Positions 54,902 to 63,447 are shown, numbered from the stretch's first letter. The stretch is 64,000 nucleotides of DNA from CAVZCK01 sp963773735 (GCA_963773735.1 CAVZCK010000021.1:558001-622000), one strand, 5' to 3'. Notes: generated by a model not told the origin, from the sequence alone. Translations and numbers: made by a program.

Positions 54902-57003
54902 CGGTGCCGGTCGCTCCGTGATGCTGCTCGCGCGCCAGGGCGGAGAGTTCGCTCATGATGCTGGAGGCCCGCGCGATCGGATTGGTCTGGTAATAATCCT
55001 CGACCGCCGAGACGAAGGGCATGTCGTCGTATTTGAGCTCGCCCTCGGCGAGCGCCTCGATGTCGGACATTGTGCCGGGCGCGATTTCATCGATCGCGGC
55101 GAATAGGGGATGCTCCGCGTAAAGCTGGGCGCGAAGCTCGCTCAGACTGTCGAAAGGAAGCGTCGCGCCAAGCTTTTCGGAGAGGGCGCGGATGATCGTC
55201 CAATCCTCCCGTGCATCGCCCGGCGGGAACACGGCGCGCTGCGCCATCTGCACGCGGCCTTCGGTGTTCACATAGGTGGCGCTTTTCTCGGTATAGGCCG
55301 CGCCGGGCAGGATGATGTCGGCAAAGCGCGCGCCGCGATCGCCGTGGCTGCCCTGATAGATGACGAAGGCATCGCCCGTCTGGCTCATATCGAGCTCGTC
55401 GGCGCCGAGCAGGTAAAGCAGCTCGACGTCGCCGTCGCGGGCGGCTTGCAGCATGTCATCGAGCGCCAGCCCGTCCTTTTGCGGCACGAAGCCCAGGTCG
55501 AGACCGCCGACGCGGGCGGCGGCATTGTGCAGGATATTGAAGCCGTTCCAGCCCTCCGCCGGGCGGAGCATATCGAGGTTTTTCGCCGCGCGCGCCGCCA
55601 GTTTCAGGACCGACGCGCTGTCGAAACGCGCAAGCGCGGCCGAGCCGACGATGATCATCGGGCAATTCGCCTTCTTCAGAACGTCGGCGAAGGGGTGCTT
55701 GCCTTCGGCGACATCGCGCAGGGTCGGCGGACCGGCGCCGAGATAGTCATAATCATAAGTGAGATCGGCCCGCTCGCCGATCAGCCCGACTTTGAGTCGT
55801 CCGCTGCGCCAGCCTTTCAGAATGCGCGCGTTGAGCACAGCCGCTTCGAGCCGCGGATTTGAGCCGACGATGAGAAGCGCGTCCGCTTCCTCCAGCCCGA
55901 CGAAGGTCGAATTGAACAGATAGCCGGCGCGGCCCTGAGCCGGATCGAGCGGCGAGCCGTCCTGCCGGCAGTCGAGATGCGGCGAGCCGAGCGCGGTAAA
56001 CAGTGATTTGAGGGCGTAAAGGTCTTCGACCGCGCACAGATCGCCGGCGATGGCGCCGATCTTGCCGGGGCCGGCTGACGCCACCCGCCCCGCGATTTCG
56101 CCGAAAGCCTCGTTCCAGCTCGCCTCGCGGAGCTTGCCGTCGCGGCGGATATAGGGCCGGTCGAGGCGGCCGCGCCTGAGCCCGTCCCAGATGAAGCGGC
56201 TCTTGTCGGAGATCCACTCTTCATTGACGTTGTCGTTGTTGCGCGGCAGCACGCGCATGATCTCGCGGCCGCGCGAGTCGACCCGGATATTGGAGCCGAC
56301 GGCATCCATCACGTCGATGCTCTCGGTGTTGCGCAGCTCCCACGGCCGGGCCTTGAAGGCATAGGGCTTGGAAGTCAGCGCGCCGACTGGGCAGAGGTCG
56401 ATGATGTTGCCGGACAACTCCGACGTCATTCCATGTTCGAGATAGGTGGTGATCTCCATGTCCTCGCCGCGGCCGATCGCGCCGAGCTCGGAGACGCCCG
56501 CGACCTCGGTCATGAAGCGGACGCAGCGCGTGCACTGAATGCAGCGGGTCATGATGGTCTTGATCAGCGGGCCGATATTCTTATCCTCGACGGCGCGCTT
56601 GTTCTCCTCGAAGCGGCTGCCGTCGGTGCCGTAGGCCATCGCCTGGTCCTGCAAATCGCATTCGCCGCCCTGGTCGCAGATCGGGCAGTCGAGCGGATGG
56701 TTGATGAGCAGGAACTCCATCACGCCTTCGCGCGCCTTTTTCACCACCGCGCTGTCGGTGCGGATGATCGGCGGCGTGCCGTCGCGGCCGGGCCTTAGAT
56801 CGTTGACGCTCATATGGCAGGAGGCGACGGGTTTCGGCATCCCCACCACCTCGACGAGGCACATGCGGCAATTGCCGGCGATCGAGAGCCGCTCATGGTA
56901 GCAAAAGCGTGGGATCTCCTCGCCTGCGAGCTCGCAGGCCTGCAGGAGGTTGAGCCCGTCCTGAACCTCGATCGGCCTTGTCGTTGACGATCAGCTTTGG
57001 CAT
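54894..57003 (-). CDS. nuoG: NADH-quinone oxidoreductase subunit G (one frameshift)
   Basis: The largest peripheral subunit, about 702 aa. ATG 57001-57003 begins MPKLIVNDKA; one inserted G near 56973 is followed by IEVQDGLNLLQACE and RFCYHERLSIAGNCRMCLVEV (2Fe-2S N1b, read in two pieces). Then HPLDCPICDQGGECDLQDQ, RCIQCTRCVRFMTEVAG and SELSGNIIDLCPVGAL (N4, N5), and the molybdopterin-like domain without cofactor (GSNPRLEAAVLNARI). The start is isolated from nuoF by an unusual 1.7-kb stretch with three small genes. Confidence 0.94.
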
Positions 57004-57224
57004 TGCCGCTCTTCTCTTCCCGCCGGCCCAGCATAGGCTTTTATCCCGCCAACAGGTTTTATGTCGTGTCCTATCGCAACGCAACACGCGCAAGGACGCA
57101 CCGCCCGCTCTATAAACCTGGCCGCAGGCAATGGCTATAGGGCTGCGCGCCTTCGCAGCCCTTCTGGACCGCTTCCCTCAAAGGAATTTCGCCGGACGGC
57201 CTGGCGGGTTTCGCCCGAAGCGCG

Positions 57225-57473
57225 TCAACCCCGCGACACGAGCCGCAGCACCGTGCCGAGCAACGCGGCCGCCGCGCCGGCCCACAGCACCTTGGGATCA
57301 TAGGGCGGCAGCGTCACGATCGGCGCCAGATCCTTCAGCGCCTCGCATTTGCCGGGCACATAAAGGCAGTCGATCGCGGCGGCGGTCCGGTAGACGTAAA
57401 GCCACCACAGCCAAGCAACGATTAACAACACGACACCGATAACGGTAAAGATCCGCCCGATTACGCCGACCAT
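57225..57473 (-). CDS. Small two-TM membrane protein inside the nuo operon
   Basis: The 82-aa product starts at ATG 57471-57473, eight bases after GGGGAG. It has TM1 at about 5-28 (IGRIFTVIGVVLLIVAWLWWLYV), a periplasmic or cytoplasmic loop with two cysteines (AIDCLYVPGKCEALKDL) and TM2 at about 60-78. I do not recognise a family. It sits between nuoF and nuoG on the same strand. A hairpin gggctgcg/cgcagccc (57140-57161) lies between it and nuoG. Confidence 0.7.
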   Translation of the reverse strand: MVGVIGRIFTVIGVVLLIVAWLWWLYVYRTAAAIDCLYVPGKCEALKDLAPIVTLPPYDPKVLWAGAAAALLGTVLRLVSRG

Positions 57474-57709
57474 TTCGCATACTCCCCACAGAAAGACGAC
57501 CGATCGAGCCGCCCCATCCATGGGAGCAGTAAGCGGCGTGAGCCCCGTTCCACCCCTGATGCGTTTTCTTTTGGATTTTAAACAAGTTCGGCTGTTGCGC
57601 AACAGCGCAGGCGCTGTGCCGACGCGGCCTTTCGCCTTGAGCGGGCTTTGTGCCACAGTGTTTGTAAGAATTCAAATGAGGAACCTGCGAGGCGACGAAT
57701 TCACCTGTA

Positions 57710-58158
57710 TCAGAACCAGGCGCGATCGCCCGCGACATAATCGTCGTAAAATTGCTGTTCGCTTTTCACGAGATAAATAATGCCTTCGATGAAGGCGATA
57801 ATGGCCATGATGGCGGTCGGAATGCCGGCCAGGATGATCCCGCCAAGAAACACGGCAAGCATGATGAAGCCGGCGGTGTTCTTTCCCAGGTAGAATTTAT
57901 GGATGGCAAGGCCGCTGAAAATCAACGCCAGAGCCGCTGCTATCCATTTGTTCTTCTCTCCCAGGGAAAAGTCGCCTGCGATCGGGAAGACCGATGTCGC
58001 GCATCCGCTCTCGGCGATGAAGTCCACCGTCTTTCCGGGCATCAGCGAATGGACGCCGTCACCGAGGCCGGCGCGGTCGACGCTATATCTTTGTCATCAT
58101 CGCCACTGATGACGCCTTTTCCCGCCGCCGTGTCATAACCCAGCACAACGCCCCGCAT
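57710..58158 (-). CDS. TM2-domain protein with N-terminal beta domain (one frameshift)
   Basis: The C-terminal half is a TM2 domain: KNKWIAAALALIFSGLAIHKFYLGKNTAGF with the H-x-FYLG turn, then LGGIILAGIPTAIMAIIAFIEGI. The N-terminal ~55 residues (MRGVVLGYDTAAGKGVISGDD, then RYSVDRAGLGDGVHSLMPGKTVDFIAE) look like a small cold-shock/OB-like beta barrel, a pairing seen in bacterial TM2 proteins. A missing base near 58097 (within AAA) separates them. The start is ATG 58156-58158; an ATG two codons earlier is possible. The first five codons and about 117 bp upstream are duplicated at 58594-58727. Confidence 0.75.
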
Positions 58159-58275
58159 CCGCATCCCCCAACCGTAAATGGCAAGATCTGCGGCATGACC
58201 ATAGTCTCCTCTGCCGCCGCTGTCAGCCACAGCAGCCATTGTGGACCGGGGCAGATGCGTGCTGCGGCGTCTTCA
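58143..58275. repeat. Direct repeat copy A (upstream region of the TM2 gene)
   Basis: From gcacaacgccccgcatc (58143) to the stretch gatgcgtgctgcggc (about 58268) this segment matches 58594-58727 with about 13 mismatches in 118 aligned positions, same orientation. It holds the start codon and the 5' leader of the TM2 gene. Confidence 0.85.
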
Positions 58276-58298
58276 AATTAGGTAACGCGACCGCCGCA

Positions 58299-58565
58299 TT
58301 ACCTATTCTTGTGTGGAGTGCTCATGTTTCCATGATTACCCCGTGGCACCCCGCTGCAGCAATCCGAGTGTTCTTTACGATAACCGCCGTGCGAGCAGAA
58401 TTTTTCGAGCTTTTGCAGGTCTGTGGGGCAATTGCCCCTTTCACCTTTTCCGTTGTGGGTGAAAACACTCAGACCGGCGGCGACCGAAGCCGGCGGCGCG
58501 ACGACCGTCGAGCTTAGCAGAACCAGAGAACAGGCTGAGACTGCTAAAACTGCTCGAAGGATCAT
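58299..58565 (-). CDS. Small secreted cysteine-containing protein, unknown
   Basis: An 88-aa product with a signal peptide (ILRAVLAVSACSLVLLSSTVVA, cleavage near residue 29) and a short mature region with four cysteines (NCPTDLQ, KFCSHGG, SDCCSG) and several histidines (HNGKGE, HGGYRKEH). Such a layout suits disulfide bonds or metal binding. ATG 58563-58565 is preceded by a strong AGGAG site six bases away. It lies between the two direct-repeat copies, so the duplicated segment probably supplies its promoter. No homolog recognised. Confidence 0.72.
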   Translation of the reverse strand: MILRAVLAVSACSLVLLSSTVVAPPASVAAGLSVFTHNGKGERGNCPTDLQKLEKFCSHGGYRKEHSDCCSGVPRGNHGNMSTPHKNR

Positions 58566-58593
58566 TTGCTACTCCTCCGTTTGATCAATGTCG

Positions 58594-58727
58594 GCACAAC
58601 GCCCCGCATCTGTTTCCCCCCACAGTGAATGGCAAGATCTGCAGCACGACCATAGTCTCCTCTGCTGCCACTGTCAGCCGCAGCACCAATTGTGGACCGG
58701 GGCAGATGCGTGCTGCGGCAGTTCAAC
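58594..58727. repeat. Direct repeat copy B (duplicated leader upstream of the secreted protein gene)
   Basis: This is the second copy of 58143-58275. It includes the bases that, in copy A, start the TM2 gene (rc of gcacaacgccccgcat), but here that frame stops after about 15 codons. It ends 28 bp before the start of the secreted protein gene on the minus strand and begins 46 bp past nuoF. Confidence 0.85.
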
Positions 58728-58773
58728 CGCGGCGCGTGAGCGCCAAGGCTTGCTGTTCGGATTGGCTCGCACC

Positions 58774-60069
58774 CTATTCCGCCGCCATGACCCGGCTGCG
58801 TTTCGCGGGCGCGGCGCGCTGGGCAATGCGTTCCTCGATCACCGGGCGGAAATGCCGGATCAGACCCTGGACCGGCCAGGCCGCAGCGTCGCCGAGGGCG
58901 CAGATGGTGTGGCCCTCGATCTGCTTGGAAACGTCGAGCAGCATGTCGATCTCTGCGGGCCGCGCCTCTCCCTTCACCATGCGCTCAAGCACCCGCCACA
59001 TCCAGCCGGCGCCCTCGCGGCAGGGCGTGCACTGGCCGCAGCTCTCATGTTTGTAAAAGTAAGCAATGCGAGCTATGGCCGCGATGATATCGGTGGATTT
59101 GTCCATGACGATCACCGCCGCCGTGCCGAGGCCCGACTGAACGTCGCGCAGCAAGTCGAAGTCCATCAGCAGTTCCTGGCACATGGAAGCCGGAACGCAG
59201 GGTACCGACGAGCCGCCCGGTATGACGGCGAGCAGATTGTCCCAGCCGCCGCGGACGCCGCCCGCATGCTTATCGATCAGCTCGCGCAGCGGGATGCCCA
59301 TCTCCTCCTCGACATTGCACGGCTCGTTCACATGGCCCGAGATGCAGAACAGCTTGGTGCCGGTGTTGTTGGGGCGTCCGAGCGCGGCGAACCAAGCCGC
59401 ACTGCGGCGCAGGATGTCGGGAACGACGGCGATCAACTCGACGTTGTTGACCGTCGTGGGCGCGCCCCAGAGACCGGCATTGGCCGGAAAGGGCGGCTTC
59501 AGGCGCGGCTGGCCTTTCTTGCCTTCCAGGCTTTCGAGCAGCGCCGTCTCCTCGCCGCAAATATAGGCGCCGGCGCCATGATGCATATAGATGTCGTAGT
59601 CCCAGCCATGGATGTTGTTCTTGCCGATCAGCTTGGCCGCATAGGCTTCATCGATGGCCGCCTGCAGGCGCTCGCGCTCGCGGATATATTCGCCGCGAAT
59701 ATAGATGTAGCAGGCGTGCGCGCGCATGGCGAAGCCGGCGATCAGGCAGCCCTCGACGAGAAGATGCGGATCGTGCCGCATGATCTCGCGGTCCTTGCAG
59801 GTGCCGGGCTCGAACTCGTCGGCATTGACGACGAGATAGGACGGGCGCGGATCACTCTTGGGCATGAACGACCATTTGAGGCCCGTCGGAAAGCCCGCGC
59901 CGCCGCGGCCGCGCAGGCCGGAGGCTTTCACTGCGTCGATGATCCAGTCATGGCCTTTATCGATGAACGCCTTGGTGCCGTCCCAGGCGCCGCGCTTCTG
60001 CGCGGCGGGCAGGCGCCAATCGAGCTGGCCATCGAGATTCTTGAAGATGCGGTCCTTGTCCGAAAGCAT
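58774..60069 (-). CDS. nuoF: NADH-quinone oxidoreductase subunit F
   Basis: A 431-aa subunit that binds NADH and FMN and carries cluster N3. Motifs: GLRGRGGAGFPTGLKW (NADH), VVNADEFEPGTCKDREIM, YIYIRGEY, GAGAYICGEETALLESLEG (FMN), and ESCGQCTPCREGAGW plus HTICALGDA for the 4Fe-4S cysteines. I start at ATG 60067-60069 (MLSDKDRIFKNLDGQ); the longer frame upstream runs through the palindromic repeat. No good ribosome-binding site remains, because the repeat begins three bases upstream of the ATG. Intact. Confidence 0.96.
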   Translation of the reverse strand: MLSDKDRIFKNLDGQLDWRLPAAQKRGAWDGTKAFIDKGHDWIIDAVKASGLRGRGGAGFPTGLKWSFMPKSDPRPSYLVVNADEFEPGTCKDREIMRHDPHLLVEGCLIAGFAMRAHACYIYIRGEYIRERERLQAAIDEAYAAKLIGKNNIHGWDYDIYMHHGAGAYICGEETALLESLEGKKGQPRLKPPFPANAGLWGAPTTVNNVELIAVVPDILRRSAAWFAALGRPNNTGTKLFCISGHVNEPCNVEEEMGIPLRELIDKHAGGVRGGWDNLLAVIPGGSSVPCVPASMCQELLMDFDLLRDVQSGLGTAAVIVMDKSTDIIAAIARIAYFYKHESCGQCTPCREGAGWMWRVLERMVKGEARPAEIDMLLDVSKQIEGHTICALGDAAAWPVQGLIRHFRPVIEERIAQRAAPAKRSRVMAAE

Positions 60070-60071
60070 AT

Positions 60072-60146
60072 CTAGTGTCCCGAACCCGAAGTTCACATGA
60101 TTTGCAGCTAGGTTCCTAGCGAACTTCGGGTTCAAAGGGACACTAG
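60072..60146. repeat. Palindromic repeat, copy 3 of the CTAGTGTCC family
   Basis: The left arm ctagtgtcccgaacccgaag then ttc (60072-60094) is mirrored by gaacttcgggttc (60121-60133), AAA, and gggacactag (60137-60146). This is the best-preserved copy: 23 paired bases with one 3-nt bulge and a 26-nt loop. It abuts the nuoF start codon in the nuoE-nuoF gap. Confidence 0.85.
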
Positions 60147-60159
60147 CAACTCTAAGTTT

Positions 60160-60236
60160 CTCGCGTGGCTTGAGATCGGGAAGTCCCTAAAAGCGCTTCT
60201 CGCAAGGATGTAGGGACTTCCCGATCGCCACACGAG
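60160..60236. repeat. Second palindrome in the nuoE-nuoF gap
   Basis: Perfect 16-bp inner arms gatcgggaagtcccta (60174-60189) and tagggacttcccgatc (60211-60226) are extended by near-matching outer arms ctcgcgtggc (60160-60169) and gccacacgag (60227-60236). It ends exactly at the nuoE stop codon. Its sequence is unlike the CTAGTGTCC family, so two different palindromes sit side by side. Confidence 0.85.
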
Positions 60237-60836
60237 CTAATCCGTCTTCAGGAGCGTGCGCGCGCCGCTGGCGGGCGCGGAGAATTGCCGGTTGATCTGC
60301 GGCCCCGGCTTCACCGCGACGCCGGCCTTGAGCTTTTGCAGAAGGCTGGTGAAGATGTCGGGAGTGAGATCCTCGAAATAGTCCTTGTTGATCTGCACCA
60401 TCGGCGCATTGACGCAAGCCCCGAGACACTCGACCTCGATCCAGGAGAACAGCCCGTCCGGCGTCACCTTGCCTTCCGGCCCGATCACCTTGCGGCACAC
60501 CGCCTTCAGCTCCTCGGAGCCGCGCAGCATGCAGGGCGTCGTGCCGCAAAGCTGGACATGGAATTTGCCGACCGGCGACAGGTTGAACATGGTGTAGAAG
60601 GTGGCGATTTCATAGGCGCGGATATAGGGCATCTCCAGAAAATCGGCGATGACGCGGATCGCCGGCTCGGGCAGCCAGCCGCCCTGCTGCTCCTGGGCGC
60701 GCCACATTAAGGGGATCACCGCCGCCCATTGCCGGCCTTGCGGATAGTTTTCGATCTGGGCTTTCGCCCAGGCGAGATTTTCGGGGGTGAACTCGAAATT
60801 GGCGGGCTGTTCGGGATCGAGTCTGCGGACGGACAT
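60237..60836 (-). CDS. nuoE: NADH-quinone oxidoreductase subunit E
   Basis: The 199-aa 2Fe-2S (N1a) subunit. ATG 60834-60836 (MSVRRLDPEQPANFEFTPEN). Cluster ligands are in HVQLCGTTPCMLRG and VECLGACVNAPMVQ. The C-terminal extension (LLQKLKAGVAVKPGPQ and onward) is usual in alphaproteobacteria. Intact. Its gap to the upstream SRPBCC gene is 157 bp. Confidence 0.96.
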   Translation of the reverse strand: MSVRRLDPEQPANFEFTPENLAWAKAQIENYPQGRQWAAVIPLMWRAQEQQGGWLPEPAIRVIADFLEMPYIRAYEIATFYTMFNLSPVGKFHVQLCGTTPCMLRGSEELKAVCRKVIGPEGKVTPDGLFSWIEVECLGACVNAPMVQINKDYFEDLTPDIFTSLLQKLKAGVAVKPGPQINRQFSAPASGARTLLKTD

Positions 60837-60993
60837 GCGGGTCTCTTTCGGCAAGGTTCTGATGCGTCATAACCCAGCTTCGGCGCAATCTCCAGAGGCA
60901 ACAAAGGCGCAGCCGGGCGGCGGTGCCTGTCGTGCCATGGTGGTTATGGCCGGAGGGCATCGCCCGGCGCCGGGCGCGCGGCGCGTCGGAGGC

Positions 60994-61422
60994 TCAAGCG
61001 GAACGGCGCTCGGCCCTTGCTTTCAATGCCGCATTCATCTGCTGGAAGCCCTCCTCGCTTTGCCTGAGCAGCTTGCCTAGGAACGGCACGAGCAGGCCGG
61101 AGAATGTCTCGCTGTTCTGGAACCTTGTCTGATCGCCTTGCTGCGTCAGCAAGAAGGAATGCTCGCCGGTGATCAGGCCGGGAATGGGCAGCGAACCGCG
61201 CCAGACCAGGGCTTGCGGCGCCTCGGCTCTGAGGACGACCGGCTTGAAGGTCTGCGCGCTGCCGCCGGGCGGACGGAAGGTCGCTTTGAGCCGCTGCCCC
61301 ACAAGCGGCTCACCCTCGGCGGTAATAATGAACGGGTTCCATTCGGGATAGACGGCGAAATCGGTCAGCACCGACCAGACCCGCTCGGGCGGCGCGGCGA
61401 TCAGGATTTCCGTTGCGATCAT
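60994..61422 (-). CDS. SRPBCC (START/Bet v1-like) domain protein
   Basis: A 142-aa soluble protein, starting at ATG 61420-61422 (MIATEILIAAPPERVWSVLTDF), the standard opening of the polyketide-cyclase/SRPBCC fold. DFAVYPEWNPFI and the beta-sheet LITGEHSFLLTQQGDQTRFQNSE (in two strands) follow, ending in the long C-terminal helix LRQSEEGFQQMNAAL. It probably binds a hydrophobic ligand. It interrupts the nuoD-nuoE junction and is not a complex I subunit. Confidence 0.85.
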   Translation of the reverse strand: MIATEILIAAPPERVWSVLTDFAVYPEWNPFIITAEGEPLVGQRLKATFRPPGGSAQTFKPVVLRAEAPQALVWRGSLPIPGLITGEHSFLLTQQGDQTRFQNSETFSGLLVPFLGKLLRQSEEGFQQMNAALKARAERRSA

Positions 61423-61528
61423 CTGAGCCAAGGTTCCGTTTCCCTCATCCCGTCCCGATCGGAAAAGGTGACGACCCTGATCCAGCCGAGCCGCCAAGCC
61501 AACCGATATTTATGCACGTGCCACCCAT

Positions 61529-61555
61529 AAAGAAAGCCGGGCGTTGCGCCCGGCT
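61529..61555 (-). terminator. Intrinsic terminator of the 61592-62301 barrel gene
   Basis: The stem agccgggcg/cgcccggct with loop ttg (61535-61555) is followed on the minus strand by TTTCTTT (61529-61535). It lies 37 bp past the stop of the outer-membrane gene. It is a classic rho-independent terminator and means nuoE is unlikely to be transcribed only from nuoD. Confidence 0.85.
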
Positions 61556-61591
61556 CCTTAAAAGATCAGACGTGACGACCGCGAACCTAGC

Positions 61592-62301
61592 TTATTTGAG
61601 CAACTCAAGCGGGCGCTCGCCGGTCAGCTTATAGTTGACCCCCACCGTGACGGCGTTAAAGCTGGCGTCGACCTTGTCTTCAAAATCGCTATTCTTAAAG
61701 ACTGTCTCGCTGCCCAAATCGACGTGAGAATATTCAAGGCGGACGCTAAAGCGGTCGGTGATGGCACGCTCGACACCCGCGCCTGCCGTCCAGCCAACAT
61801 GCGTCGCGTCGTCGTCGTCGCCCAAAACCGTCGTTTTCACATTGCCCCAGGCAACGCCGCCAAAGCCATAGAGCAGCATGTCGCCATAGGCATAGCCAAG
61901 GCGCCCGACTGCTGTCCCGTACCAGTCGAGCTTATCTTTCACGTCGCCATCAAAGGTGGTGCCGTCCATATTAGTGCCATTGAAGCTCGCCTCAGCGCCG
62001 AAGACGATATCGCCGCGCTGGAAATTATAGCCGACGCGGCCGCCATAGACGACCCCGTTCATATTATCGGAGTCCTTACAATCAAGATCACAAAAGGTGA
62101 AATCGTTCGAGACATCCCCCCAGCCATAGCCGACCGAACCGCCTACATAAAGACCGGCCCAGGTCGGAAAGATGCCGGCGCCGGTTCGTCTTTCAAGCTT
62201 CCGCCGCGATGATAGATATCCGCTGCATTGGCGGCGCTGGAAAGTCCAATAACACCGGCCAAAGCCAAGCCCATTGCGGCTAGCCGCGTCGATTCGCGCA
62301 T
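61592..62301 (-). CDS. Outer-membrane beta-barrel protein (Omp25/31-like; one frameshift)
   Basis: It starts at ATG 62299-62301 with a signal peptide (LAAMGLALAGVIGLSSAANA, cleaved before ADIYHRGG). After a missing base near 62180 the frame gives WAGLYVGGSVGYGWGD, the family's first strand, and then alternating strands GGRVGYNFQRGDIVFGAEASF, LGYAYGDMLLYGFGGVAWG, VERAITDRFSVRLEYSHVD and VTVGVNYKL. About 236 aa, predicted eight strands. The family is common in Rhizobiales (Omp25, RopB, HBP). It lies in tandem with a paralogue between nuoD and nuoE. Confidence 0.85.
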
Positions 62302-62650
62302 GAAATTCCCCTATAGTGCCCTAAGAAACCTGCGACGCGCCGACCAGGCCCCATGCCCAATTAGTGGGCACATCGCTTGCCAGAGACATAACAAGCTCGG
62401 TGCTGAAAACAAGGCTGTCCGACCTTTTTCACGCCTTAATGACGGCCTGCTGTTGCCTCGAAACTACATAAAATTGACAATATTAACTTTTGGTCGTGAT
62501 AACCTCGGACCTTATTCGCCGAGACGGATACATCCGCAGCCGATTCACGTGGCTCGACTTTGGAATATTGTCATTATTCGGCCGCAACACGCGATTCGCC
62601 GGTTCTGACCAGAGATAACCGAGCAGTGGGGGACCAATCCTCGCTCAACC

Positions 62651-62676
62651 AAAAAAGCCGGGCACTGCGCCCGGCT
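62651..62676 (-). terminator. Intrinsic terminator of the 62713-63447 barrel gene
   Basis: The stem agccgggc (62656-62663) / gcccggct (62669-62676) with a 5-nt loop is followed on the minus strand by six T residues (62651-62656). It is almost the same hairpin as at 61535-61555, consistent with duplication of the barrel gene together with its terminator. Confidence 0.88.
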
Positions 62677-62712
62677 GCTTGGCAAATCAGAGATAAAGGC
62701 CGTGAATTTGGC

Positions 62713-63447
62713 TTATTTCAGCGGCTGCTTCGGAACAATCGAATTTATAGCTCAGACGGGCGCGGACAATGTTGAGATTGCCGTCGACGTCGCGCGTGAC
62801 GCCTTCATCGAACGGCGAACCCGCAGTAAGTCTCGCTGCCGAAATCAACATGCATGTATTCGACACCAAACACCACATTCGACGAGATTAGATATTCCAA
62901 TCCGCCGCCAATGCGCCCATCCACTGTGGTCTTGGCTATCATTGAAATTCGCAAACGCCGGATTGGCAGTCGTTTTTATCGAGGCTAGCGCATACCCCCC
63001 CGACACATAGCCAAGCCACCGATCCCAAGCATAACCAAGGCGTGGACCGGCAAGCAAAAGCCATTCATGATCAGATTTGCACGTGAAGAGATCATCGGGA
63101 CAGGTGGCAGAACCATCGGCACCACTGCCACTGAAGGACACTTCAGCGCCCAAGACCCAATTGTCAATCTGATAATTATAGCCGATTTGACCACCATAAA
63201 TTCCGCCGTTCATGTCCGGTGATACGGACGTATCGGCCACCGGGAACGTCCAATCCGTACTTCCCCAGGCATATCCGGCGTTCACCCCCAGATAGAAGCC
63301 ACTCCAGGAAATCGGGGGTATATATTCAACCGGCGCGTCCTTCATTCCGCCGTGCGCGTAGACGTCGGCGGCGAAGGCCGTGCCTGCACAGCCGATCATC
63401 GCCGCTGTTGCGAGCCCCACGGCAGCAAGGCGCAGTGACTTCTGCAT
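62713..63447 (-). CDS. Outer-membrane beta-barrel protein, paralogue (three frameshifts)
   Basis: It starts at ATG 63445-63447, four bases after GGGGGA, with a signal peptide (AAVGLATAAMIGCAGTAFA before ADVYAHGG). WSGFYLGVNAGYAWGSTDW is the first strand; GGQIGYNYQIDNWVLGAEVSF, GPRLGYAWDRWLGYVSGGYAL, LEYLISSNVVFGVEYMHVD and NIVRARLSYKF follow. Inserted bases near 62918, 62828 and 62743 break the frame; removing them gives an end YKFDVPKQPLK at TAA 62713-62715. About 243 aa. A loop holds two cysteines (CPDDLFTCKS), probably a disulfide. Tandem paralogue of 61592-62301. Confidence 0.82.

Noticed and set aside
4055..57003. Reading the frameshifted genes as pseudogenes
   Set aside because: Essential and co-dependent genes are affected with a uniform one-base pattern, and each rejoins to full family length and motifs, so sequence error is more likely than decay.
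58170..58230. A short frame (starting MV.PQILPFTVGG or MVVLQILPFTVGG) conserved in both copies of the direct repeat
   Set aside because: Its ribosome-binding site is too close to the start, it overlaps the TM2 start in another frame, and the similarity follows from the DNA duplication itself.
3253..60236. Repeats as a CRISPR array
   Set aside because: The repeats are scattered, palindromic and few; there is no regular spacing and no cas gene.
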